This document shows, one piece after another, positions 33,401 to 45,767 of a stretch of 64,000 bases of DNA. This DNA comes from Ampelocalamus luodianensis (Eukaryota > Streptophyta > Magnoliopsida > Poales > Poaceae). Numbering within the stretch: the stretch's first letter is position 1; every line of letters starts with the position of its first letter. Position numbers and translations under genes: made by a program. The stretch lies in contig CM070617.1 in assembly GCA_036346255.1 (NCBI GenBank), positions 26,835,080 to 26,899,079 of the forward strand. Reading direction: 5' to 3'. The notes under the pieces were generated by a model. That model saw nothing but the letters and a program-made list of their open reading frames with translations. It ran no database searches and was not told where the DNA came from.

Positions 33401-34564
33401 GTCAACAAGGGCCAGAACATCTTGTTACTTTGAACCAAGCATTTGCGTGCTAACCACACTAGAGTATATGGGACCTCTCTTGACCTAGTACTTTGGCGTG
33501 TATTGGCTCAGGAGTGCGGGAGTCGCGGGAGGATGGAGGTGGGAGCATGGTAGTTGTCAGCTTTATCTGAGTGGGTAGTTGTCTTTTCGGCTTTACCATG
33601 TAGCGTATGGGTTTCTATCCATCTGACGGCTCGTAGTTAATACACAATATTGAAAGCAGTCTCGTAGGACTTAGTCATGTCTTGGCATACCTTGGAAGTG
33701 TGTTTTGGCTTAAAGCGATGCAAGTGTGGGTACATTGGTACACCTGCGAGTTCAAACTATTCGAATAGCCTCGTCCTAGGTTATGGACACGCTTGCAAGG
33801 TCTTCCAAGAGTTAGACTACAACATTTAAATTAAAACTTGATGGGTGAGTGCGAATCGGGGATTCGTGCTATTGTTGTGGTGACTATTGGGATAGTCACT
33901 TCTAGGATGTTTTTACTTACTCTTTTGCTATTATTATCATACTTGTATTTCAACATTAAAAATGAATTGCAAACTTGCCTTTAAAGCTGTATTACATTAT
34001 TGCAAATGAAAATTGGCTTTATGCAAATGAACCATATGACCTCCACCAAACAAGCTTTGCATGTAGCATATGAGCAGTGCGCTGGTTCACACGTCGGTCT
34101 TGCGGGTACAAAGACAATCTTTGTACTCGGTGCTTTGCTTAATGTTTTTGTTCTGCGAGAGGAAGAAGGTGAGCCTCGGGGCCTCACTTACGTGAGTTGT
34201 CTTTGTCGCCGTGGGTGGCGACTAGTCTTGGCGTTAGGTCGGATGCCTTGTGGGTTGGAGGCTGCTTGATTGGCTTTGTTTATAGCCATCTTATGGCACT
34301 TTGCTTCATTTATCGTTGTTGTCTATTTGTGTATCTTGTGGCACAGTCGGCCTATGTACGTAATATTGTTACTATTTGTTTATCTTCCGTTTGTAGTGTG
34401 ATGTTTGGACTCTATGTTTGGAATGGAGTTGATGCATACTTTTGTTGTGAGGTGTGTATCATTGCAGGAAGTATACATATCTAGAGGATCGATTTATTTG
34501 ATTTGTGATGCTAGGACCGGTGGTTGGTTAAGCATTACAAACCAAATAAATTGGAATCCTCACA
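30468..34564 (+). mobile_element. 5' LTR of element C2
   Basis: TGTAACAGCCC...CCTCACA. AT-rich parts are nearly identical to the 3' LTR, while GC-rich parts (30960-32050) differ by many 1-4 bp indels. It contains the palindrome CTATTCGAATAG (33757-33768) and the GTGACTAT hairpin (33880-33899). No gene is seen inside. Confidence 0.93.
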
Positions 34565-34966
34565 AAGTTGGTATCGAGCCATTACGATAGTAGCAACTGA
34601 CATAGTCGTCCTTGGGATATTTTGAAAGTCTTATTTTCAAATTATAAAAGGTTTATGAAAACCTAAGTGATTCTCAGATTTTATTCCTTACCTATCTTAG
34701 CTTTCTACTCTCACCTTACTCTAATTTGAGTTTTGAGAACTTGGTTTCTCTCTTCCCTTTTCAAAGGTAGTTACTTAGGTAGTGGAATTAGTTTTGGGAG
34801 AACTATGGAAAATCGTGGGAGTAATAGGGTAAGATGTAAAGTGAGTAGTTATATATCTGATTTTCTTTGGTCGAACTTTATCTGCGTTGTGTTTGTTTAA
34901 TTGCTTCGATGGAAATTTGGGCTTTCTTGCTTTTAAATTGTTGCTAACTTGTTTTAGTGGAGCAGG
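34565..34966 (+). promoter_or_regulatory. primer site and leader of C2
   Basis: TTGGTATCGAGCC (34568-34580) is the tRNA-iMet primer site with one A missing relative to TTGGTATCAGAGCC in copy C1. The leader up to the gag ATG has no ORF. Confidence 0.85.
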
Positions 34967-36090
34967 ATGGTTGGCGGAACCCGTAGTGGTCGGAATCGGC
35001 CAGTGGTCATGATGAGGAGCTTCCCCTCCTCAGACCATGGTGAGGTTCTCGCTCGGTCGGCGAAACCGCATGGACGACAGCGCATCTTGGAGGTTATTGC
35101 TAGGAATACCTCCACTCCTGCCCGGTGGTGGCGGCCACCGGACTCGCGGGGACTTGCGAGTTCCTCCGTCTGCGAGGCCGCCGACTTTCTCCGCTCAGGA
35201 CCCTCGTCACGGATGATTGGCTGCGCATGGTTGACGAAAAGCTCAACATGGCTCGATGCGGCGCGAGATAAGGCACTCTTCGCGTCCACCGGCTTGAGGC
35301 GCGGCACTCTCATGGTGGGAGAACTATCTCGCCATGCGGCCGCGGGCCATGTGGTCGCGTGGGAAGAGTTGAATCGACTTTTAATCGGGCCCACATCACG
35401 ATGGCTTTGATGAAGAAGAAGAAGAGTTTCTCGTGCTCAAGCAGAGCGCAAATCGTGGCGGAGTACATGCGAGTTCAATCATCGGCTCGTTATGCTCGGG
35501 AGGTGGCCTCACGATGAGGCTAGCGGGGAGAAGTTTATGGATGGCTTATGCGAGGCTGCGGGACAAGCTATCTATTGTGGACTTCTCGGACTTCGAGGCC
35601 TTGGTAGATAAGGCCATTGTTCTTTGAGCATAAAGCGGCGGCGCTGGCGAATCATAAGCGCAAATGGGGCGCATCGGTCTACTCACACCGGCCTCGTTCG
35701 TCCTCGGTGGGCGGCACTGTGGCTCGTTCTTTTGCTCCACGGCGCCGAGGCCATCTGCACCAGCTCCGCGCACCACGAGCCGTGTTTGACCACGTCGCTG
35801 CGATCGGCCCAGCGAGGCGGCCTCGCAATCCGTGGCCGAGGTCACTTGTTTTATTGCCACAACAAGGGCCATTATGCGAATGCACGCCTCAGTGTTGCGG
35901 ACCCCTCGTCCTAATGGAGGGCGCGGGCGAGAGTGGTCACCCACGACGGAAGATGATCCGAAGCCCGAGTGCGGCGTGCCGAGTGAACCACCTTTGGTGA
36001 GGAGGCTCGGGAGGCGCCGAGATGTTGTGATGGGTACACTTCTTGTTAATTCGTCGTGCTGCGGTATTATTTGATTACGGAGCATCGCAT
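34967..36090 (+). pseudogene. gag and protease of C2, indel-riddled
   Basis: ATG 34967 (MVGGTRSGRNRP) is a plausible gag start. Recognisable pieces in different frames are DDWLRMVDEKLNMARC (about 35212-35260), matching A2 gag; a zinc knuckle CFYCHNKGHYAN (about 35848) whose last Cys is lost to a shift; and a protease segment FDYGASHSF (about 36070) with Tyr where Ser/Thr is normal after the catalytic Asp. No continuous frame exceeds about 150 codons. Confidence 0.75.
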
Positions 36091-36239
36091 TCTTTTATTT
36101 CAAGATCATTTCTTTGCTGCTAGTGGTCTTCATTGTATTCCTTTAGAAGTTCCTTTGCTCATCAGCTCTCAGGGTGGAAATGAGAGCTGATTTACAATGC
36201 TTGGGATGTTCCCATAGTATCGACTTTGGGATGTCTTTC

Positions 36240-37520
36240 GAAGATTTACAGGATGCCTCCGGTTCGAGATCTGGAGTTTGTCATCAGAGTTGCTGCCGTA
36301 CCGCTCCGATTTCGAAGGCGCGTGTCGAATGCCTCCCAATGAGCTAGAAGAATTGAAGAAGCGACTTGGTGAGCTCCAAGCAAAGGGTTTCATCCGTCGA
36401 GTTCATCTCCTTGGGGTTGTCAGGTGATCTTTGTGAAGAAGAAGGACAAGACTTTGCGCATGTGTGTTGATTCCGATCCTCTCAATGAAGTAGCGGTGAA
36501 GAACAAATATCCTCACCCGCATTGATGATCTTTTTGACGGTTGTGCGGAGCCAGTGTTCTCAAGATTGATCGAGATCGGGCTATCATCAAGTCGGATCGG
36601 TGAGGATATTCAGAAGGCGGCTTTCACTACTCGTTATGGCCTATCACGAGTACACCGTCATGTCTTCGGTCTAACCAATGCTCGACTTTGTTCATGAACC
36701 TTATGAATTCAGTATTCATGGAGTATTTGGACAAATTTGTGGTGGTCTTTATTGATGATATTCTTATCTATTCCAAGGCTGAAGCGAGCATCTTGAGCAT
36801 CGAAGATTATTTTGGGCAAGTTGCGGGAGCATCAGTGTATGCAAAGTTAAGCAAATGTGAGTTACGGTTGAAGGAAGTGGCATTTTGGGCCATGTTCTTT
36901 CAGTGGAGGAATATTTGTAGATCGACAAAGTCGTGATGTTCTATCTTGGGCGGCCAAGTCGATCAGCGATGTCGGAGTTTTCTTGGTCTAGCGGGCTACT
37001 ACCGCCAGCTTTATCGAGAACTTCTCCAAGATCGCAAAGCCAATGGCTGAATTGCTCAAGAAGGACAAGAAGTTTGTGTGGTCCTCTGCTTGTGATGAGA
37101 GCTTTCGGGAGCTCAAGCGGCGATTGACTTGGCTCAGGTCCTTACTCTTCACGATATCCACAAGAACTTGATATTTATTGCGATGCCTCTCGTCGGGGAC
37201 TGGGTGTGTTCTTATGCAGAAGGCAAAGCGATTGCCTATGCATCTAAGCGTTGAGGCCTCATGAGCTCAACTATCCCACCCATGATTTAGAGCTTGCTGC
37301 GATGGTTCATGCACTCAAGATTTGGCGACATTATTTGATCGAAGCCGCGTGAGGTGTATTAGATCACAAGAGTTGAAATACTTATTCACTCGGCCGGATC
37401 TGAACCTCGAGCGGAGGAGATGGCTAGAATTGATCAAAGATTATGATATGGGTATTGGTATCATCTGGCAAGGCCAATGTAGTTCTTGATGCACTTAGCG
37501 AAAGGTGTATTGCAATACTC
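36240..37520 (+). pseudogene. RT and RNase H of C2, indel-riddled
   Basis: Segments in all three frames: PVRDLEF, FVKKKDKTLRMCVD, FMNLMNSVFMEYLDK, then an intact catalytic box FIDDILIYSK (about 36748). These are followed by GYYR-like connection sequence, IYCDAS (RNase H, about 37172) and the KDYDMGI-like end (about 37440). Frame changes occur about every 50-100 bp, often where a CAG or CTG is expected. Confidence 0.8.
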
Positions 37521-37759
37521 GATGATCCAAGCGACAACACTGCACTTCTTGCGAATTTGAGCGTCTCAACTTGGGTTTGGTTGAGCACGGTTCCTTCTTG
37601 CCACGATTGTGCAACCAACCTTGGTGGATCAAATCAAGTCGGCCTGACAATCGAGATGTTGGTATGGGCAAAATCAAGCGAAACATCGAGGATGGTTCAT
37701 TAAATGCTTTCTGAGAAGATGAGCACGGTGTTGTGTGGTTTGGGCGTCTTGTGGTCCCA

Positions 37760-39003
37760 AAGGTCCCGAGTGCGGGATTTGATTCTTGAGAGGCCCATGA
37801 TTCGCCTTTGTCCATCCATCCGGGGCCACCAAAATGTATCAAGATCTGCGTCGGAGATTACGGTGGACTCGCATGAAGCGCGGTTGCAGGGTTCGTTGCG
37901 GATGTGGCGTATGTTGTCGCGTCAAGGCGAGCATCGGCGTCAGTGGTCTTCTTGACCCTTGCCTATACGAGTGGAAGTGGGATTACAGCAGGCATGGATT
38001 TCATCAACTGGTTTGCCCGTTCATCCAAGGAAACAGCGCCATTTGGGTTGTCATTGTGAGCTAACTAAAGTGGCGCATTTCCTTTCGGTCAAAAGTCGAC
38101 TCGTGTGGAACCTCTGGCGAGCTCTATGTATCAAGGATTGTGAGTTTGCATGGTGTACCCAAGGCGATTGTGTCCGGCCAGTAGGGCGTTGTTTACCTCT
38201 CGGTTTTGGCATAGTCTGCGGAGGCCATGGGAACTTCGTCTTACTTCGGCCACGGCCTATCATCCTCGGGCCAGAGTAATTGAGACGGACGCGTCAATCG
38301 GTGCTTGAAGATATGCTCAGTGCTTGTGTTCTTTCTATGGGAAGAATTGGGAGAAGTGCCTACCGCTTGCAGAGTTCTCCTACAACAACGGCTTCGAGCT
38401 AGTCTCGGTATGGCACCGTTTGAGGCTTTGCGGTCGGTGCGCGAACACCATTGAGCCGGTGAAGCGGTGAAAGGCGGTTCTTTGGCGGATTCGATCAATG
38501 AGCGAGAAAGTCAAGTGCGATTGATTACGTGAGCACTTGCGCGTAGCTTCGATCGAGCGAGAAGAGCTATGCGGTCGTCGTCGTCGTGAGCTAAGTTTCC
38601 GACCCAATGACTTTGTGTATCTCAAAGTCTCACCTCTGAAGAGGCATCGTCGTTTAGATGTCAAGGGCAAGCGGCTCCTCGATATGTCGGGCCGTATCGC
38701 ATCATCAAGAAAGTGGGGCTGTTGCATACAAGTTGGGTTGCGGCTACACTCGAAGGGTGCATGATGTTTTCCATGTGTCACAATTGAAGAAGTGCCTCCG
38801 TATTCCAGTTGAGAAACACCATTGGAAAATATCGATGTGCGGAAGATCGTCTTATCGTGGCGTCCGTTCGTATCCTCGAAGAAGTGAGCAGCGAACAAGG
38901 AACCGTGTGATTAAGTTCCTTAAAGTTCGGTGGTCGAACCACTCGAGGATGAAGCCACATGGGGCGGAAGATCGTCTCGGCGGTTACAGTCCTTCTTCTC
39001 GGT
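37760..39003 (+). pseudogene. integrase and chromodomain of C2, indel-riddled
   Basis: MDFINWFARSSK-like sequence at about 37996 holds the first catalytic Asp. The segment around the second (about 38165-38195) is scrambled. VLEDMLSACV-like sequence follows near 38305. VHDVFHVSQLKKCLRIPVEK (38757-38817) precedes a chromodomain read as RVIKFLKVRWSNHS (about 38910). The pol stop and a short purine-rich GTAAGAGGAGA tract (39027-39037) precede the 3' LTR. Confidence 0.8.
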
Positions 39004-39039
39004 GATCGAATCTGGGGCGAGATTCTGTAAGAGGAGATT

Positions 39040-42000
39040 TGTAACAGCCCTAACTTAGGGTTTGTATTTCAAATGTAAAATTTTGAGGAGAAATAAAAAC
39101 TTTTGTTGTCTCTTCAAATCATTTGAAAGTTTCTACAATTTTCCTAGCAATTTCAATTTGTAGAATTTAATTCTTGTGATTGGAAATTGTTGTTATCAGA
39201 TTCTTAGCCTTCAAACTTGTGATCATCCTCTGAAACTATTTTTCCTAGCATCTTGATCATCCTATCTACCTCCTGAATTATTTCACAATTTTAGATTTTG
39301 TTTGCTATTTCAAATGGCCAAGTCAACTCTGTTTGAAATCTGGTCAAACTCCTGTACAGCAGCTTGTGAATTTTCTCTAGAACAATGCAGTGCATAAAAG
39401 TTCTGGAAAAATTATACAAGGTTGTCCTCTGTCCCTAGTAGCTACCATAAAAATTTCAAATTTTTGGAGCTCAGGAGCTACCTCTAAAATTCCCCAAACC
39501 TTCTCTGTCTTTTAAATCAAATTCTAAAAATCTTGTTCCTCGGGCCGAACCCAACTCGGGCTCGAGTCCGACCCGCACCACTCGACTCGGTCGCACCGCC
39601 TCAGCTGCACCTGGCGAGTCAATCGATCGTAACCGTCAGATGAAGATCGAAAGATCCACGTCGCGTATGCAGCAGACTGTCCGAATGCATACACAATCCC
39701 GGTAGTCGTTTTAGATCCAGCGGTCGGTGTGTTCTGATCAAATCAAACCACGGTTCGCACGCTTCCGTTTATCGCGACATGTGGGTCCCACCTGTCGGCA
39801 TCAACCTCGTCTTCTCCGCACCTCACCGGGCTCGCGGCGTGCGTGCATGTTTGCCACGTACCTCGTCGCGCCACCTTTATGCCCTCGGTAATGCGGTGGG
39901 AGGCATCGCGTGACTTCATAAAAGCCACGAGCTCATCCACTTCTTCTCCTGCGTTCTCGTGTTATCTCGCCCGATTTCTTGTTTGGTAGGAGAAGAAGCG
40001 AGTAGCAACCTTCCGCGTTGGAGAAGCCCTTGAGCTCGCAACCTCACCATCGTGAACCACACTCGGTGCGCATCCATTTTCCCATCCAGAGCTCGTGGCA
40101 TCCGGTGAATCGTCGGAGCCACTTCTTCGTCCCCAACTCCGTTGGTCTCGGCTCTGCAAGCTTGCTGGTGCTCGGTGAGTTTCGGCCGACACGCGGTCGC
40201 CGGATCGCATTGATGCCGCGAAGCTAATGATGGCTTCATTTTTGTCTTTGGTGCATCGTTGAGGCTGCGCGACCCTTTCTTCTCAATCACGGTGTTCGCG
40301 CGCAGGCAATTCCAGCGCCTCGGACCTTCTTCTTGACGTTATCTTGTGCTTATTGCTCACGGAGTCGAGCGATTAGTGGCGCACCTTCCCGGCTTCTCGA
40401 AATGCATGGCGTCTTCTCTGCGAGCCGTAGCTTCTTCTCGCCTCCGTGCCGTCGTGAGCCCATCTCCGGCGACCATTGGGCTCGCGTCACCGTCACCGGT
40501 TCGTGAGTCTTTGCGAACCTTAAGGTACCACTCACTCGTCTTGAAACTCACCGGTTTGCTAGATCACTGCGCGCGGCGCTGCCGTCCCGTCGTGTGACGC
40601 GAGCAGCCGCGTGGCTTAGTTATCGCTAAACACAGTTACATTGGTCAGCGACTTGTGGGCCCTCTCGGTGTTAAACTTGTTTTAGGATTCAAATCTAATC
40701 GTTTAATTCTCTGAGTCTACGTTATGTGGGCGGAATGTCGGTTAGGGATTGTGTAGTTTTGTTAATCGTTTTCTCTTTCATGGCGTATTTTCTTTGGGCA
40801 TATGTGTTAGGATTACGTTACCATTAAGCGAAGGCGTATTCTTTGAATCGCCGACGTCACCTTATCGCGGCGATCCGCTCTGTCGACATTTTCGCGGGCC
40901 CTCTTGTCGATGGTTTGAGGCTAGCCGTCTTGTAATTAGAAGAAGTATTAAGTGCTTTAGTATTTAAAATGCGTTTACATTTGCCTTTGTTAAATCAATT
41001 AAACTTGTAAAATGCATAGCTAATTCAATTTTATCCAAATTGCATGAAACCAGTCTTGTTAATTTTCTTTTAAATGTATTATTTACAAAATTAGTTTCAT
41101 CCATGTCTCTGTAGCAAGAATCATTAATTAATAAAATGATGCCTTAGGTATCTTCTAAATTAGAAAATGCATATCTCTTCCAATAATTGTCCAAATTCAA
41201 TGAACCCAATTACAGTAAATTTCATTTTCGTATACTAACTATTAGAATAGGTTTTGCACACTTGTTTACATTCGTGAAAATCTGTTAAGTAATTAACTAG
41301 TGCTTGTTGTGTTTTTAGCTTAGAAAATTCATAGAAAATTATTAATAACTTAAAATGAATTGTTCTCTGTTTACGAAATTTTGTTATTTCATGCTTAGGC
41401 TTTTGTGTGAGTTTTGGCTTGTTTTGATGTTGTTGTATGTTTGAGTTTTGTCGGTGTTATTAGTTCTTATTTCTTTGTTATGTTCGATCGTTAGGCTTCG
41501 ATATTTGCGGCAACCACGAGGGCGATCCTCACGCACCTTATTGAGCAACGACACCCGGGCAAGCGGTTTGATCATTCCTATCGGTATTTTAAAGTCTAAT
41601 ATTTTGTTTGTTTGTATGTATGCATTGCTTGATTTGTGTTAAATTGATTAGTTAAATCCGTGTTGCATATCCTGTAGACAAAATATTGATCTCTACTACC
41701 CGAGCCTAGGTTATTTCTTTGTGATTAGAGGCATTGGATGGTCTCTTGTCATTAGTAGATCGAGGTCAAATTGCTTAGATATGCTTAGCTATCGGTAGAA
41801 GCTGGCGATTATCGACTTTAGTCGGTAACCTTGATCACCTAAAATTTACTATAACTTATTGTTTGACATTTTGCTATGTTTAATTGCAAAACTAAAGCGA
41901 AAACCAAAAATGATTTAGACTTGGGCTGTGGTATGATTGGTGTGATCATTGGGTGTGGCGGAATGGTGCCCGAGTCAACAAGGGCCAGAACATCTTGTTA

Positions 42001-43129
42001 CAGACCAAGCATTTTGCGTGCTAACCACACTAGAGTATATGGGACCTCTCTTGACCTAGTACTTTGGCGTGTATTGGCTCGGGTCGCGGGGAGGTCGCGG
42101 GAGGATGGAGGTGGGAGCATGGTAGTTGTCAAAGCTTTATCTGAGTGGGTAGTTGTCTTTTGGCTTTACCATGTAGCGTATGGGTTTCTATCCATACGGC
42201 GGCTCGTAGTTAATACACAATATTGGAAACAGTCTCGTAGGACTTAGCGTGTGAAGCATACCTTGAGTGTGTTTTGGCTTAAAGGCGATGCAAGTGTGGG
42301 TACATTGGTACACCCTGCAGGTTCAAACTATTCGAATAGCCTCGTCTAGGTTATGGACACGCTTGGCAAGGTCTTCCAAGAGTTAGACTACAACATTTAA
42401 ATTAAAACTTGATGGGTGAGTACGAATCAAGGGATTAGTACTATTGTTAATAGTGACTATTGGGATAGTCACTTCTAGGATGTTTTACTTACTCTTTTGC
42501 TATTATTATCCTTCTGTATTTCAACATTAAAATGAATTGCAAACTTGCCTTTAAAGCAGTATTACATTATTGCAAATGAAAATTGGCTTTATGCAAATGA
42601 ACCATATGACCTCCACCAAACAAGCCTGCATGTAGCATATGAGCAGTGCGCTAGTTCACACGTCGGTCTTGCGGTACAAAGACAATCTTTGTACTCGGGT
42701 GCTTTGCTTAATGTTTTGTTGCAGAGGAAGAAGGTGAGCCTCGGGGCCTCACTACGTGGTGTCTTTGTCGCCGTGGGTGACGACTAGTCTTGGCGTTCGG
42801 TCGGATGCCTTGTGGGTTGGAGGCACAGCGATTGGCTTTGTTTATAGCCATCTTATGGCACTTTGCTTCATTGTATCGTTGTTGTCTATTTGTGTATCTT
42901 GTGGCACAGCCGGCCTATATACGTAATATTGTTACTATTTGTTTATCTTCCGTTTGTAGTGTGATGTTTGGACTCTATGTTTGGAATGGAGTTGATGCAT
43001 ACTTTTGTTGTGAGGTGTGTATCACATGCAGGAAGTATACATATCTCGAGGATCGATTTATTTGATTTGTGATGCTAGGACCAGGTGGTTGGTTAAGCAT
43101 TACAAACCAAATAAATTGGGGTCCTCACA
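39040..43129 (+). mobile_element. 3' LTR of element C2
   Basis: Starts TGTAACAGCCC, ends GGGGTCCTCACA, followed by the CAAGT duplication. It contains the palindrome at 42328-42339 and the GTGACTAT hairpin at 42453-42472. GC-rich stretches differ from the 5' LTR by numerous short indels. Confidence 0.93.
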
Positions 43130-45409
43130 CAAGTTGCGACACGGCTCCCTCGATGACCTCCATGGCTTGCCAGGCAGCCTGCCCAATGGAGGATGACAGC
43201 TCGCGCTCGGTGCAGACCTCCTCCTCAAGCCGCGCCTTCGCACGGAGAGTCTTCACCGCTCTTCGAGCACGCACCTAGCGGCGGCGTCGCGCTCGCCGCT
43301 AACCGCCTCCAAGGCCTGCACCCTCGCAGCCAGAGCGTCGCGCTCGCCCCTAAGCGCCTCATTCCGAGCGTGTCCATCCTCAACCTGCCTCTGAATCTCG
43401 GCAAAGCCAGACGCGACGTCGTCGTTAATGGCCCTCGCCAGCATTATACTCTGCGTAACCAACTGCAATCAGTAAGGCGCCAACAAAAAAGAAGAGCGAA
43501 GAAGAAAAACAGCGTAAGTTACGACCTTGGCGGCGTTGGCCTCGACACCTCGAAGCATCTCGGCCAAAGGCATTCGCTCGAAGAGCTCCCGAAGCAGAGG
43601 GGGCGAAGCAAAGTCAGCCACAGCCCCGCAAACCCGCGAGGCACCCTCGCTGACCCGAAAGCCGGCATGGCACATAGGCCCCACGTCAACCGTCCTAGGG
43701 CGCGCAGGGCCTCGCTCCTCGACGCCCATCGCCGAGACGGTGGTGGAACCACCAACGACAAGGCGCGACCACCAACACCACCGGAGCCATCCTCCCCCTC
43801 GGCGTCACCCGCTGCAAAATCAAAGCCTTTAGCGTGTCGAACAAAGCAAAGCGGCGTAAAGCTCGCGCGAACTACAACTCACCGCGAGGCACCCGCGGAG
43901 TAGGAGGGACCTTGTCCGCAGCATCCTGGCCCGCGTAAACGTTCGAAGGCGTACTCTTCTCCGAGGAGCCCTCTGAGTCCAGCCCGATGACATCGAAAGA
44001 GCCCATCGCCCGTTGTACCTGCGAGGTCGTCCTTCCAGCCGCCGCGGCGGGGCTCCCCCCGACGCTAGAAACACCGTGAAGACCGAAGGGATCAGCGTTC
44101 GAAGCTGATCCCGAAACTTCCATCCCGTCCGAGAGGTCCGCCGCAGAAGCATTCACCACCAGCCTCTTCGACGGGCGAGCGTTACCCCCCACACTGTGCG
44201 AAGCAGCACCAATATCGCGGGGCGCAGCAACGCGCAGCGGAGCAACCAGGATCGGGCCGCCCCCCTCAGATTCTACCGGTCGGGCCCGTTTCTTCTTCTT
44301 GCCCTCCGGGTCAGGGCGTTCGGCGAGGCGAACCGACGCAGGATACGCCCGGTTCAATCGACCCTCGCGCACCACCAAACCACGCCTCGAGTGCTCTTCC
44401 CCCGTGTATGAGCCAAGAAGCAGCTCCGCGGCACGGCTGGCCTCGGCAATGGGCACAGCTAAAACAAAAAATAAAAATAAAATAAAGGTTCACAAAAACA
44501 TAAAACGTAAGCATAAATATGCCGCAAAAACAAAAAGTGAAGCTGGGCCGGGAGTCATACCTTCGCGCCCCCGCGCGGTAAGGGGGGATGCCCGGAACCA
44601 GAGGAACCACACTCGATGTGCCAGTCCCGGGCCAACGGCCAAATCCCGAAGGCGCAAAATTCCTCCACCAGGTCGCGAGTGGAGAAGCGCCTCGTCGCGT
44701 CCAAGAGAAGCCGCAGGTGAGACTCCTCACGAGAGGTGAGCTCGATGTCAGGGCTCGCGATGGGCTGTATCTGTCCGCCCCGGGATCGCAGCCCATCTTC
44801 GGGGACAGAGGTGTGGTAGAACCACCTCCGCGTCCAGGCCGTCTCCCAGCGGTTCCGAGCTGCTGGGGCGGGTAGATACATTTGGCAGCGTGACTTCGGT
44901 TGGAAGTTTACGCTACCAAAATTCAGCGTGTCCCCGCCACTGTTCTTCTTTGGTGGCAATGAGCATCGTGCAAAAAGGCGAAGACGCGACCCTCGCCCGC
45001 AGCTCCGGCCGCCCACAGCATCCATTCGAAGACCCCCAACTTGACAACAGAGTTGGGCGTAAGTTGCGCTAGTTCTACGCCATACAGCTGTAGAACGTTC
45101 TTCACCAAACCAACGCAGGGGATCCGCAACCCGGCGTCGAAAAACGCGACAAAAACTACCGCCTCGTCCGCCCGAGGCGACGGCACCGTTTCCGCCCCGG
45201 GAATCCGGACCACCCGCAAACTCTCTAATTTACCCTCATCCACAAGTGTCCGGAGCGTCGCCTCCGTCACCGTGGATCTCCCCAGGTCGCTTGTGTATGA
45301 TGCCTCTCCCACCGCATCTTTGCCTCGCTTCGTCATCACAGAAACAGCGTAGCGAAAATCGCGCAAGCCAGAACCGAGAGTAAAAGCCCTAATGGGGGGC
45401 AGAAGCATC

Positions 45410-45418
45410 TATTTATAG
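45410..45418 (-). promoter_or_regulatory. TATA box of the antisense gene
   Basis: CTATAAATA on the - strand, about 75 bases upstream of the proposed ATG (45336). An in-frame ATG at 45408 lies right at the TATA box, so I prefer the downstream start. Confidence 0.55.
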
Positions 45419-45767
45419 AGGGCAAGCCAGCCCAACCGCCGCCACCCGTCATCAATACAACGGGCACCAGGTACGAGGCGACGCCAGCACACATGACAAC
45501 AGCACCATCATCACGGCCCATAATGGCGCACGGCGCCCCAAGCGCCGGTACAGCGCATGACGGCCCCAGCCGCCGTTGTCATAAATTGCAGGACAGCACC
45601 ATCCAAAACGCGCGGCGCCCAAGGCGCCGCATCAAGCAGTACCTATGGGACAAAAGCCTTCGCTGTGGACGAAGCTTCGCCACGTCAGAGGGGACGGTGC
45701 ACCTGGACCTTACAGGAGAATGGCGCGGTTTCAGCCATGGCGAAGTAGACCTCGACCGCGAGGGGCT

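Larger units (their letters stand above)
30468..43129 (+). mobile_element. complete Tekay/Del-like chromovirus C2
   Basis: Full structure: LTR 30468-34564 (4097 bp), internal 34565-39039, LTR 39040-43129 (4090 bp), with a perfect target duplication CAAGT (30463-30467 and 43130-43134). It lies within exon 4 of the antisense gene of element B and so is younger than B. All domains can be recognised, but small indels shift the frame every few dozen codons. Confidence 0.93.
29389..45336 (-). pseudogene. antisense gene of element B (PF04195-type 'putative gypsy-type transposon' protein), split by element C2
   Basis: Proposed exons on -: 45336-44561, 44458-43883, 43811-43526, 43462-43135 continued at 30467-30064, and 29869-29389. 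Each break has GT...AG borders. A TATA box lies ~75 bp upstream. Exon 1 (ATG: MTKRGKDAVGEASYTSD) carries FVAFFDAGLRIPCVGLVKNV and LAQLTPNSVVKLGVFEWML, the PF04195 core by my recollection. Exon 2 is low-complexity with a KKKKRAR basic stretch. Exon 4 is a coiled coil (LRGERDALAARVQALEA) and the last exon is acidic, ending EEWDFVPRA. Frameshifts lie near 44950, 43250 and 29535, and C2 is inserted in exon 4. Role unknown; antisense ORFs between pol and 3' LTR are known in Tat elements. Confidence 0.75.

Noticed and set aside
43253..45025. Independent host genes on -
   Set aside because: These frames join, through GT...AG introns, into one antisense gene of element B, bounded by its LTR and continuing across the C2 insertion.
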